A stretch of DNA of 8,440 bases from Clostridiales bacterium. Lineage in GTDB: Bacteria > Bacillota > Dehalobacteriia > UBA4068. Positions 1 through 5,417 of the stretch are shown here, piece by piece. Below the pieces are notes generated by a model, which was given only the letters and a program-made list of their open reading frames with translations, was not told the DNA's origin and made no database searches. The position numbers and the translations under genes are program-made. The number at the start of each line of letters is the position of its first letter. Position 1 is the stretch's first letter. The DNA lies in assembly GCA_009783495.1 (NCBI GenBank), contig WRDJ01000016.1:1-8440 (forward strand). Reading direction: 5' to 3'.

Positions 1-192
1 TGCTTCGATTCCGCTATTCTCTACGACGAGGACCTGATAGAAGTGACTTGCCCCGCCTGCGGCGCTGTGGTTTTCGTCAACGGCGACGACGATGAAAACG
101 ACGGGGAAGTGATCGAAATCGAAGAAGAGCCGATCTCTTTTGTGGAGGAAAAGAAGGCCAAGGCGAAAAAATCCAAGAAGGACAAGGAATAG
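1..192 (+). CDS. 3' end of a zinc-ribbon protein with an acidic then lysine-rich tail (CD1247-like)
   Basis: Frame 1 is open from the first base to TAG at 190-192, giving 63 visible C-terminal residues; the start lies off the window. Visible residues 17-21 read CPACG, a zinc-ribbon half, and the Cys at visible residue 1 may be the end of the preceding metal-binding pair. Then follow an acidic stretch (about residues 29-50) and a lysine-rich tail ending KKSKKDKE. From memory, small proteins of this build (named in databases after a CD1247 N-terminal domain) often sit just before spoIIIAA in Clostridia, near efp. That placement fits here, except that about 3.3 kb of other genes intervene. The family assignment rests on the tail and on position only, and the molecular function is unknown. 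A terminator follows directly. Confidence 0.6.
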   Translation, partial: CFDSAILYDEDLIEVTCPACGAVVFVNGDDDENDGEVIEIEEEPISFVEEKKAKAKKSKKDKE

Positions 193-200
193 GTTGATCG

Positions 201-247
201 GCGCGCAAGACTTTGAAAACCATAAAGGTCTTGCGCGCTTGTTTTTT
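201..247 (+). terminator. Intrinsic terminator after the zinc-ribbon gene
   Basis: Perfect 11-bp GC-rich stem, 201-211 pairing with 228-238, extendable by three pairs inward including one G-U, then a T-rich run at 239-247. It starts 8 nt after the stop codon of the left-edge gene and should end that transcript. Confidence 0.9.
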
Positions 248-267
248 GCGGAATAATATGTTATAAT
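239..267 (+). promoter_or_regulatory. Probable housekeeping-type promoter of the orphan membrane protein gene
   Basis: A perfect TATAAT lies at 262-267. At a 17-bp spacing upstream is TTGTTT (239-244), matching only the TTG of the -35 consensus. The -35 hexamer falls inside the T-run of the preceding terminator, so the two signals overlap. The gene starts 29 nt after the -10 box. The -10 is convincing and the -35 is weak. Confidence 0.65.
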
Positions 268-280
268 GCTTTCACCAGCG

Positions 281-288
281 AAAGGGGG
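281..288 (+). promoter_or_regulatory. Ribosome-binding site that selects the ATG at 297
   Basis: AAAGGGGG at 281-288 lies only 2 nt before the ATG at 291 but 8 nt before the ATG at 297. The second spacing is normal, so initiation at 297 is preferred. Confidence 0.7.
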
Positions 289-296
289 ATATGAAA

Positions 297-1229
297 ATGA
301 AAAAACCACTTACCGGCGTTCCCGCGCAGACCCGCACGCGGCCCTTTGTGAAATGGCGCTTTGCCGCGTTCTTGGCCGTTTTTGTCCTGGCGGCGCTTGT
401 CGCTTCTCCCGGATTTTTGCGACCGGCAAAAGGGGCGGCGCCCCCGCGCGGTCCCTGGGCAGATCAATATATTTTCGAGCAATACCCAGAAATGACGTTG
501 AACAACAAGCAATACAAACTCACTACAGAGGTAGATTCCTCTGAAATCGGGGAATTTGTTTGCAGCGCAACGGCTTTCGGATATGACGACGATGGCATAA
601 GGCGCGAAAAGGGCTGTTCGGTATCTTTGATAGAATCCCTGTCAAATGATTATGCGCTGGCCGTGAAATATGAGGGGCATGACGGGTATTTTATCTTCGC
701 GGATAAATTATATGCGCCCGCCACGCTCGGAGACTTTATCAACGACACGAATTTGCTCTATAACCTTGTATTTGACCAAAAGGGCAACAGGATTGAATAT
801 TTGCGCCTGGAGAGCGGGAAGTCTTCTATAACTTATAAATTTCCTGAAGCTGACGACATAACCTCTGCAATATCCGAGCTGTTGCTTTCAAACATTTCCG
901 CAACAGCCGCGAGCCCCGAAAACAGACTCAAATATGACTATATGTGCGCTTTTGTTTATCTGGATGTTATAGGCAACGGGATTCATGGTTGGGCTATATA
1001 CCCCGACGGTTATATAGTCATAAAAATCCCGGAATGCAGCGCAGGGTTTTATATCGGCGAGGAGGAGGCGCAGGCCTTCATCGAATATGTGCAGGCTAAT
1101 GGCGTCAAGGACAGACAGGTGAACAAAACCGTCCTCATCATAGCCATCGCCGCTTTCGTCATCATGGCCGCCGTGTTCATAAGAAGCAGCGCGCGGGAAG
1201 CCCGCGCGAAAACCGCTGACAAACCCTGA
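297..1229 (+). CDS. Orphan double-anchored membrane protein with a four-cysteine ectodomain, related to an anti-sigma factor anchor
   Basis: 310 residues if started at ATG 297; the ATG at 291 would add MK but is too close to the ribosome-binding site. A short basic N-terminus carries RPFVKW (15-20), followed by a TM helix (about 21-41). An ectodomain (about 45-277) holds cysteines 89, 107, 217 and 247, and a second TM helix (about 278-295) leads to a basic cytoplasmic tail. The RPFVKW-plus-helix segment nearly matches residues 43-71 of the anti-sigma-like protein at 1941-3413, so the two are related at least in that part. This protein lacks the roughly 40-residue cytoplasmic segment that precedes the anchor there, and has no adjacent sigma gene. 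The ectodomain segments around residues 122-134 (AVKYEGHDGYFIF) and 141-153 recall ectodomains I associate with clostridial ECF-linked membrane proteins, but I cannot name the family. It could be an orphan sensor or a decayed anti-sigma factor. It has its own promoter and terminator. Confidence 0.8.
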   Translation: MKKPLTGVPAQTRTRPFVKWRFAAFLAVFVLAALVASPGFLRPAKGAAPPRGPWADQYIFEQYPEMTLNNKQYKLTTEVDSSEIGEFVCSATAFGYDDDGIRREKGCSVSLIESLSNDYALAVKYEGHDGYFIFADKLYAPATLGDFINDTNLLYNLVFDQKGNRIEYLRLESGKSSITYKFPEADDITSAISELLLSNISATAASPENRLKYDYMCAFVYLDVIGNGIHGWAIYPDGYIVIKIPECSAGFYIGEEEAQAFIEYVQANGVKDRQVNKTVLIIAIAAFVIMAAVFIRSSAREARAKTADKP

Positions 1230-1243
1230 TAAGCAACCGCATC

Positions 1244-1280
1244 ACACCCGCCGCTTTTGTGCGCGGCGGGTGTTTTCTGT
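1244..1280 (+). terminator. Intrinsic terminator after the orphan membrane protein gene
   Basis: Perfect 11-bp stem, 1244-1254 with 1263-1273, and an 8-nt loop. The following T-run is short (TTTT at 1273-1276, then CTGT). It starts 15 nt after the stop codon. The stem is strong but the T-run modest. Confidence 0.8.
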
Positions 1281-1380
1281 ACGGGAGAAACAGAGAACAG
1301 AGGAAAGAAGCAAGAGTGTGCGGCAAACGGCGAATTGCCGTTTGCTTCGACCAAAACAGAAGGTTCGCGCCCCGCGTCAC
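1281..1380 (+). other. Intergenic GA-rich tract and a 9-bp hairpin
   Basis: The first part (about 1282-1318) is strongly purine-rich and contains ACAGAG twice (1290-1295, 1297-1302). A perfect 9-bp inverted repeat follows, 1323-1331 with 1337-1345, with a 5-nt loop. No T-run follows, so it is not a standard terminator. There is no credible ORF and the role is unknown. Confidence 0.55.
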
Positions 1381-1400
1381 TCTCAAGCAAAATATTTTTT

Positions 1401-1429
1401 AAACCCTGCGCGGTTTGGCGTGCTATAAT
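1401..1429 (+). promoter_or_regulatory. Extended -10 promoter of the sigma/anti-sigma operon with an overlapping inverted repeat
   Basis: TATAAT at 1424-1429 is preceded by TG at 1421-1422, giving an extended -10 (TGnTATAAT). No good -35 hexamer stands at 17 bp upstream (AAACCC at 1401-1406), which extended -10 promoters tolerate. AAACC (1401-1405) and GGTTT (1412-1416) form a small inverted repeat around the -35 position and could be an operator; that is only inference. An AT-rich run lies just upstream at 1391-1403. Confidence 0.7.
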
Positions 1430-1458
1430 CGTTTTTTTAACAGAGGGGGAATGATCCT

Positions 1459-1944
1459 GTGAATGAATCATTAGTGCACGATGATTTTATTCAGAATATG
1501 GTCATGCAATATGCGGATATGGTGATGCGCATCGCTTTCCAGAACACGGGAAATCAGGCGGATGCCGAGGATGTGGCGCAGGAGGTTTTTCTCAAGCTGA
1601 TGCGCCGGCCCGCCCTGAATGACGAGGCGCATGCCAAAGCCTGGCTGATCCGCGTGACCGTCAACCAATGCCGCGACCTGAAAAAGTCCTTTTGGCAGAG
1701 GCAAACCGTGCCCCTTTCTGGGCAATGGCGTGAGCCGCAGCCGGAAGCGCGGGAAGTATTCGCGGAGCTTGCCAAGCTGCCGCGGGATTATCGCAACGTC
1801 ATCTATCTCTATTATTACGAAGATTACACCGTGCCGGAGATCGCCAAAATCCTCGGCAGGAAGGAAAACACGGTCAGCTCGTGGCTGACCAGGGCCAGGA
1901 AGCGGCTCAAGCAAATTTTGGAAGAAGGGGTGGACTACATATGA
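1459..1944 (+). CDS. ECF (sigma-70 family, group 4) RNA polymerase sigma factor
   Basis: 161 residues, the usual ECF size. Region 2 spans about 14-80, with the core-binding helix AEDVAQEVFLKL at 36-47 and the helix ending NQCRDLKK at 69-76. Region 4 spans about 100-155, with a helix-turn-helix at about 123-151 (YTVPEIAKILG, then ENTVSSWLTRARKRLK). Regions 1.1 and 3 are absent, as expected for ECF factors. The start is GTG at 1459, chosen because GAGGGGG at 1443-1449 is 9 nt upstream; the ATG codons nearby are out of frame. The stop overlaps the next gene's start as ATGA (1941-1944), so the sigma factor is translationally coupled to its likely membrane-bound inhibitor. By family knowledge it should direct polymerase to a small stress or envelope regulon when released. 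Its target promoters are not evident here, and its own promoter looks like a housekeeping one. Confidence 0.95.
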   Translation: MNESLVHDDFIQNMVMQYADMVMRIAFQNTGNQADAEDVAQEVFLKLMRRPALNDEAHAKAWLIRVTVNQCRDLKKSFWQRQTVPLSGQWREPQPEAREVFAELAKLPRDYRNVIYLYYYEDYTVPEIAKILGRKENTVSSWLTRARKRLKQILEEGVDYI

Positions 1945-3413
1945 AAAACAACCGATATACCCGCGCGATCGACGGCGTCCGCGCGACGGAGGAGTTCAAA
2001 GAGAGAGTGATTGAAAGGGCGGCGGAGGCCCCGGCGCGTTTTGCCGAAATTCCCGCGAAAAAGAAGCGGCCCTTTGTGAAATGGGGTTTTGCCGGGACGC
2101 TCGCGGCGGTCGTTATGTTGGCGGTGTTTTCTGTTCCCGGCCTCTTGGGCGGCGAGCCTGTTATTAAGCTACCGGGCGTCGCTCATGTTGAACGGCCTTT
2201 CGAGGATTCGTTCTACCTCAATGGTTGTTTCCCATCCGGAGCAATCTATATAGACAATCGGGATTTTGATGTAATTTGCTTTAGAGACGGCTGGCTTTAT
2301 TATGAGAACCGCTTGGATAAAGACTCGCTATATAAAATCCGTCCGGACGGAACAGAAAAAACAAAGCTGAGCAACGATAAAATTCGTGATAAAAGGCTGT
2401 ATTTTGCTGACGGTTGGATTTATTATGCGAGCGCGGCGAGTTTAATGGCAGGTGGTTCTACGTTTTATAAAGTGCGCGAGGACGGCACGGGCAGGATACA
2501 AGTGTTCCATGAGACGGAGTATTATACCGGCATTAAGTTTATTTCAGACGGTTGGATATATTACCATATAATGAATGACGAGATTATCATACTCGAATCC
2601 GATGGCCTTTCTTATGGAATTACCGGCGCTTATAAAATCCGCACGGACGGCACGGAAAAAACAAAAATCACCGACGACGCTTATGAAGCTCACGACGAGA
2701 TTAACATTCTCCTTGTTGAGGATGGCTGGATTTATTATTCAGCGAGGATATCTGGCCAGACAAACATCATCTTTTCTATCTCGCCGCAGGGTGGCTTGAT
2801 AGCGGAAAGCACGGCGTATTATGCAGTGCGCACAGACGGCACGGAGAAAATAATGCTGCATGACGGAAAAGATGGCGCGCTGTTTTTATCTCGCATCGTT
2901 GACGGTTGGTTGTATTACGTTGATCACGGCGGTTCACCCAAATTATGCAAAATGCGACCGGACGGAACAGAGAGAACCGTATTAGCCAACGATGTGCGCT
3001 CATCAGAAATATATGTTTTAGACGGTTGGGTTTATTATTCCAAGAACGCCAGATTGTTCAGGGTGGGGACGGACGGCACAGGTGAAATGCAATTGGGTAA
3101 CGGCCTTTTTAACAATCTTTACAATCTTTATGAGCATGTGTTTATTTCAGACGGCTGGATACATTACTATTATCAGCCGGAAAGCTTTCCGAACCCCATG
3201 CGGGAACTGGGGAAAACGCGCATAGATGGCACAGAAAACGCCGTGTTTGCCGATGACGCGACCCGCTTTATCGGCGTCGAAGACGGATGGGTGTATTATC
3301 TGGGCCAACCGACTCTAAAAGAATCAAAGAACGGCAAAAAAGTATATGTATATCAAGACAGTATATACAAAGTTCGCATAGACGGCACGGATAAGCAGGA
3401 AATAAAATTCTAA
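1941..3413 (+). CDS. Anti-sigma-like membrane protein with an eight-repeat DUF5050 beta-propeller ectodomain
   Basis: 490 residues from ATG 1941; GAAGAAGGGG (1921-1930) is the ribosome-binding site and the start overlaps the sigma stop by 4 nt. The cytoplasmic part (1-46) contains YTRAIDGVRATEEFKERVIERA (split: YTRAIDGVRA at 6-15, TEEFKERVIERA at 16-27), a layout I recognise from clostridial ECF anti-sigma factors, which bind the sigma factor here. RPFVKW (43-48) leads into one TM helix (about 47-69). The ectodomain holds eight units, each opening with DGW then an aliphatic residue and Y or HY, and most closing with a DGTE-like turn. Units start at residues 116, 157, 203, 261, 321, 361, 404 and 448. 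This is the DUF5050/YWTD-like beta-propeller pattern, and eight units run to the C-terminus. Role inferred: sense an envelope or extracellular signal and release the sigma factor. The ligand is unknown. DNA coding the ectodomain is much more AT-rich than that coding the first 70 residues. Confidence 0.88.
   Translation: MKNNRYTRAIDGVRATEEFKERVIERAAEAPARFAEIPAKKKRPFVKWGFAGTLAAVVMLAVFSVPGLLGGEPVIKLPGVAHVERPFEDSFYLNGCFPSGAIYIDNRDFDVICFRDGWLYYENRLDKDSLYKIRPDGTEKTKLSNDKIRDKRLYFADGWIYYASAASLMAGGSTFYKVREDGTGRIQVFHETEYYTGIKFISDGWIYYHIMNDEIIILESDGLSYGITGAYKIRTDGTEKTKITDDAYEAHDEINILLVEDGWIYYSARISGQTNIIFSISPQGGLIAESTAYYAVRTDGTEKIMLHDGKDGALFLSRIVDGWLYYVDHGGSPKLCKMRPDGTERTVLANDVRSSEIYVLDGWVYYSKNARLFRVGTDGTGEMQLGNGLFNNLYNLYEHVFISDGWIHYYYQPESFPNPMRELGKTRIDGTENAVFADDATRFIGVEDGWVYYLGQPTLKESKNGKKVYVYQDSIYKVRIDGTDKQEIKF
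3112..3129 (+). repeat. Perfect 9-bp in-frame tandem duplication inside the propeller gene
   Basis: ACAATCTTT occurs twice head to tail (3112-3120, 3121-3129), doubling the codons for an NLY tripeptide just before the seventh DGW unit. It is a likely slippage event that keeps the frame. Confidence 0.85.
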
Positions 3414-3426
3414 TCCACATTAAGTC

Positions 3427-3464
3427 AAAAAGACCCGCCACGGTGAAAACCGGCGGGTCTTTTT
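3427..3464 (+). terminator. Strong intrinsic terminator, possibly bidirectional, between the sigma operon and spoIIIA
   Basis: A 13-bp stem pairs 3427-3439 with 3452-3464, with an inner extension 3442-3444/3449-3451 and a GAAA loop. The right arm ends in TTTTT and the left begins with AAAAA, so it could also stop transcription from the other side. It lies 13 nt after the stop codon and isolates spoIIIA from the sigma operon. Confidence 0.93.
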
Positions 3465-3526
3465 ATTATGCTTTGTTCTAAGACTCGTCCTTCGGTAATA
3501 AACTTGGATTAAGAGGAGGGGAAGAT
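3465..3526 (+). promoter_or_regulatory. spoIIIA leader; expected site of the mother-cell promoter
   Basis: Because the terminator ends at 3464, the operon promoter should lie in these 62 nt or close by. In sporulating Firmicutes spoIIIA is read by sigma-E. The best -10-like octamer I find, 3497-3504 (AATAAACT), matches CATACAAT at 5 of 8 positions, and no convincing -35 stands at the right distance. The ribosome-binding site GAGGAGGG at 3513-3520 is clear, 6 nt before ATG 3527. Confidence 0.35.
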
Positions 3527-4516
3527 ATGCGGGAAGAGGCGGATTTATTGGAAACGCGGCCGGGCGGGGCGCAAAGGCTTTTGCCATATTTGCCTCCCTT
3601 TCTGCGCAACGCGCTTGGGCAGGCGCCGCCCGCGCTGCTCGCCGCTTTGGAGGAGATACGTTTGCGGCAGGGGGCGCCGGTGCTCCTGCGCTGCGGCAGG
3701 GAGGAGTGGTTCCTGGCCGCGCGCGGCGGGGCCGTAAAAGAACGGGAAGCGGCTTTGATCCCCGGCGCGCAGGAAATGCGCGAAAGCATCCTGGCCATTT
3801 CGCAAAGCTCTTTCTATGCCCTGGAAGAAGAACTGAAACGCGGGTTCATCACCTTGCCCGGCGGGCACCGGGCCGGTCTGGCCGGAAAAGCGGTGCTGGA
3901 AAACGGGGCGGTCAAGACGCTCAAAGAGATTTCCGGCATAAATTTCCGGGTGGCGCGCCATGTTCCCCGTGCGGCCGGCCGATTGCTGCCTTTGCTGTTC
4001 ACGGCGGCGGGCGCGGGGCTTCCGGCGCACACTTTGATCGTTTCCCCGCCCGGCTGCGGCAAAACCACCGTCCTGCGCGACCTGGCCTTCTCCCTGTCGG
4101 AGGGAGGGCGCTGGGGGCGCGGTTTGCAGGTGGGCGTGGTGGACGAACGCTCGGAGCTGGCCGCCATGCTGAACGGGCAGCCGCAGTTGCCCATCGGCAT
4201 GCGCACCGATGTGCTGGACGCCTGCCCCAAGGCCGAGGGCATGATGCTGCTCATCCGTTCCATGGCGCCGCAGGTGCTGATCTGCGACGAGATCGGGCGC
4301 GCCGAGGACGCTGCGGCCATATTGGAGGCGGCGCGCGCCGGAATCAAGGTCATTGCCAGCGCCCACGGCGGCGGCAGAGAGGAGATGCTGGCCCGCCCCG
4401 CCGTGGGGGGCCTGATCGAAGCCGGCGTTTTCGAACGGCTGGCGCTCTATTCCCGGTCAAACGGCCCCGGCACCTTGGAGGGCGTTTGGAACGGCAAGGG
4501 GGAACGCATATGTTGA
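3527..4516 (+). CDS. spoIIIAA: Stage III sporulation protein AA, secretion-type ATPase
   Basis: 329 residues, slightly longer than the Bacillus protein (about 307). Walker A SPPGCGKTT is at 173-181 and Walker B VLICDEIG at 250-257, with the family block VGVVDERSE at 202-210 between them and IASAHGGG at 276-283 after. The N-terminal half (LEEIRLRQGAPVLL, about 41-54; FYALEEELKRGFITLPGGHR, about 96-115) is also typical. The protein is a cytoplasmic mother-cell ATPase related to type II/IV secretion ATPases, thought to power or assemble the SpoIIIA-SpoIIQ complex. The start is set by GAGGAGGG 6 nt upstream. The stop at 4514-4516 overlaps an ATG at 4510 in the ATGTTGA manner expected for coupling to spoIIIAB. 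Here, however, that ATG opens only a 15-codon ORF, and the real spoIIIAB begins 169 nt further on. Confidence 0.97.
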   Translation: MREEADLLETRPGGAQRLLPYLPPFLRNALGQAPPALLAALEEIRLRQGAPVLLRCGREEWFLAARGGAVKEREAALIPGAQEMRESILAISQSSFYALEEELKRGFITLPGGHRAGLAGKAVLENGAVKTLKEISGINFRVARHVPRAAGRLLPLLFTAAGAGLPAHTLIVSPPGCGKTTVLRDLAFSLSEGGRWGRGLQVGVVDERSELAAMLNGQPQLPIGMRTDVLDACPKAEGMMLLIRSMAPQVLICDEIGRAEDAAAILEAARAGIKVIASAHGGGREEMLARPAVGGLIEAGVFERLALYSRSNGPGTLEGVWNGKGERIC

Positions 4517-4521
4517 AGGCC
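4493..4521 (+). repeat. First copy of the duplicated RBS-start segment (end of spoIIIAA)
   Basis: GGCAAGGGGGA, six variable bases, then ATGTTGAA, one purine and GCC. By hand alignment it matches 4662-4690 at 24 of 29 positions with no gaps, the two copies being exactly 169 nt apart. This copy contains the spoIIIAA stop codon. Confidence 0.75.
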
Positions 4522-4557
4522 TGTCATAAGATGCGTTTGTTTTTAGAAGCGATGTGA
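4510..4557 (+). CDS. 15-codon leader-like ORF, or remnant of an earlier spoIIIAB start
   Basis: ATG at 4510 with a good ribosome-binding site (AAGGGGG, 4496-4502) opens MLKACHKMRLFLEAM and stops at TGA 4555-4557. Its first four residues, MLKA, equal those of spoIIIAB. It overlaps the spoIIIAA stop by 7 nt. Either this is the original spoIIIAB start, cut off by a duplication or insertion, or a small translated leader. No function can be assigned, and whether it is translated is unknown. Confidence 0.4.
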   Translation: MLKACHKMRLFLEAM

Positions 4558-4661
4558 GTTCCGGATGTTTTCTGATTTTTGTTTTTCCCACCGCAGGCGG
4601 CAGCTGCGCCGGACAAACAAAAGCAAAGTAACTGCAAATTATTCTTTGGCGCGGCACATTT
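4558..4661 (+). other. Non-coding spacer within spoIIIA, between AA and AB
   Basis: No credible gene. It contains TTTTGTTT (4577-4584) complementary to AAACAAAA (4615-4622), enclosing a GC-rich block with a 5-bp inner stem (4592-4596/4604-4608), so a long imperfect stem-loop is possible. It is more AT-rich than the genes around it. An upstream in-frame ATG at 4565 would extend spoIIIAB by 38 basic residues, but has no ribosome-binding site and is unlike the family. Confidence 0.5.
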
Positions 4662-4690
4662 GGCAAGGGGGAGTTAATATGTTGAAAGCC
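4662..4690 (+). repeat. Second copy of the duplicated RBS-start segment (start of spoIIIAB)
   Basis: Same layout as 4493-4521: GGCAAGGGGGA, six variable bases, then ATGTTGAA, one purine and GCC. This copy drives the full spoIIIAB gene. GGCAAGGGGG also occurs a third time at 5525-5534 before spoIIIAD, but there without the ATGTTGAA part. Confidence 0.75.
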
Positions 4691-5197
4691 GTGGGGGCTT
4701 TGATCGTGCTCTTCGCTTGCGGGACGGCGGGCTGCCTTTTCGCCGGGCGGCTGACCCGCCGCGTCAAGCATTTGCAACAGCTGCAAAGGGGCTTTCTGGC
4801 GCTGGCCACGGAAATCGGTTATACCTCCACCGCGCTTGTTCCGGCGCTGGAAACCGCTTCGCGGCAGGCGGAGGGGGATATGGGCGAGCTTTTCGGCGGC
4901 GCGGCGCGCAGGCTGCATTCCGCGCAGGGAAAAAGCGCCGAGGAGGCCTGGCGTCAGACGGTGGAACAGACCGGCCTGCGCTTCGGGCTGCCCGGCAAGG
5001 ATAAAGAGGTTTTGGCCGCCTTCGGGCTGGGTCTGGGCCTTTCCGACCGCACGGATCAGTTGAAACGCCTGGAACTGACCCGTTTACGCCTCTCGTCCTT
5101 GGAGGAAGAGGCCCGCGAGGACAAGCAAAAACTGGGAAAAGTGTGGCAGGCTTTGGGCTGGGGCGCCGGATTTGCCTTGGTGCTGCTGCTTTTATGA
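4679..5197 (+). CDS. spoIIIAB: Stage III sporulation protein AB (GspF/PilC-like membrane protein)
   Basis: 172 residues, almost the length of the Bacillus protein (about 171). An N-terminal TM helix spans about 4-23 and a C-terminal one about 155-172. The helical domain between them has the family landmarks RVKHLQQLQRGFLALATEIGY at about 28-48 (as RVKHLQQLQR then GFLALATEIGY), and LAAFGLGLGLSD at 112-123. By family knowledge the domain resembles GspF platform proteins of type II secretion and partners the SpoIIIAA ATPase. The start at 4679 has AAGGGGG 7 nt upstream; the open frame reaches back to 4565, but the extension is not conserved in character. It is separated from spoIIIAA by 162 nt instead of overlapping it. 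It is followed 19 nt later by spoIIIAC. Confidence 0.93.
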   Translation: MLKAVGALIVLFACGTAGCLFAGRLTRRVKHLQQLQRGFLALATEIGYTSTALVPALETASRQAEGDMGELFGGAARRLHSAQGKSAEEAWRQTVEQTGLRFGLPGKDKEVLAAFGLGLGLSDRTDQLKRLELTRLRLSSLEEEAREDKQKLGKVWQALGWGAGFALVLLLL

Positions 5198-5216
5198 AAT
5201 ATAGGAGGATCATAAC

Positions 5217-5417
5217 GTGCAGGATACGGGTATTATCTTTTTTCTCACCGGGCTGGCCATCGTGGTCACTCTTTTGCATACCTTTCTCAAGCAGGCGGGG
5301 AGGGACGAATACGCTTACCTGACCTTGGTGGCGGGGTTGGCCATCGCGCTTCTGCGCGTCCTGCCGATCATAGAGGAGCTTTTCAACGGGGTGCAGCAGG
5401 TATTCAAGCTATATTGA
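5217..5417 (+). CDS. spoIIIAC: Stage III sporulation protein AC
   Basis: 66 residues against about 68 in Bacillus. The start is GTG at 5217, 8 nt after AGGAGG (5203-5208). There are two TM helices (about 5-25 and 31-52), joined by a short charged loop containing KQAGRDEYAY (25-34), a family hallmark. It is a small integral membrane protein of the SpoIIIA complex, and AC and AD share sequence similarity as a family trait. The next gene follows only after 127 nt. Confidence 0.93.
   Translation: MQDTGIIFFLTGLAIVVTLLHTFLKQAGRDEYAYLTLVAGLAIALLRVLPIIEELFNGVQQVFKLY

Noticed and set aside
266..544. Alternative + frame ORF overlapping the orphan membrane protein
   Set aside because: It shares the same DNA out of frame and is Arg-rich without family features. 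The frame at 297 has the TM anchor and a matching paralogue.
1401..1422. Possible ECF-type promoter (AAACC with downstream CGTG)
   Set aside because: The spacing between the two elements is only 13 nt, too short for ECF promoters, and a good extended -10 lies at the same place.
1881..1940. Earlier start for the anti-sigma-like protein inside the sigma gene
   Set aside because: The extension is a frame-shifted reading of sigma region 4. ATG 1941 has the 4-nt overlap and a ribosome-binding site.
3470..3510. Sigma-E promoter before spoIIIAA
   Set aside because: A promoter is expected there, but the best -10 matches only 5 of 8 positions and no -35 fits, so I do not claim exact elements.
3545..4366. 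Minus-strand open frame of 273 codons opposite spoIIIAA
   Set aside because: It has shadow-type composition, and the + strand protein has intact Walker motifs and full family length.
4577..4622. Stem-loop in the spoIIIAA-AB spacer as a terminator or riboswitch
   Set aside because: The pairing is AT-only outside with an imperfect core, no T-run follows the right arm, and no known riboswitch motif is seen.
4565..4678. N-terminal extension of spoIIIAB from ATG 4565
   Set aside because: There is no ribosome-binding site, the sequence is basic and non-conserved in character, and the ATG at 4679 has an ideal site and gives the family length.
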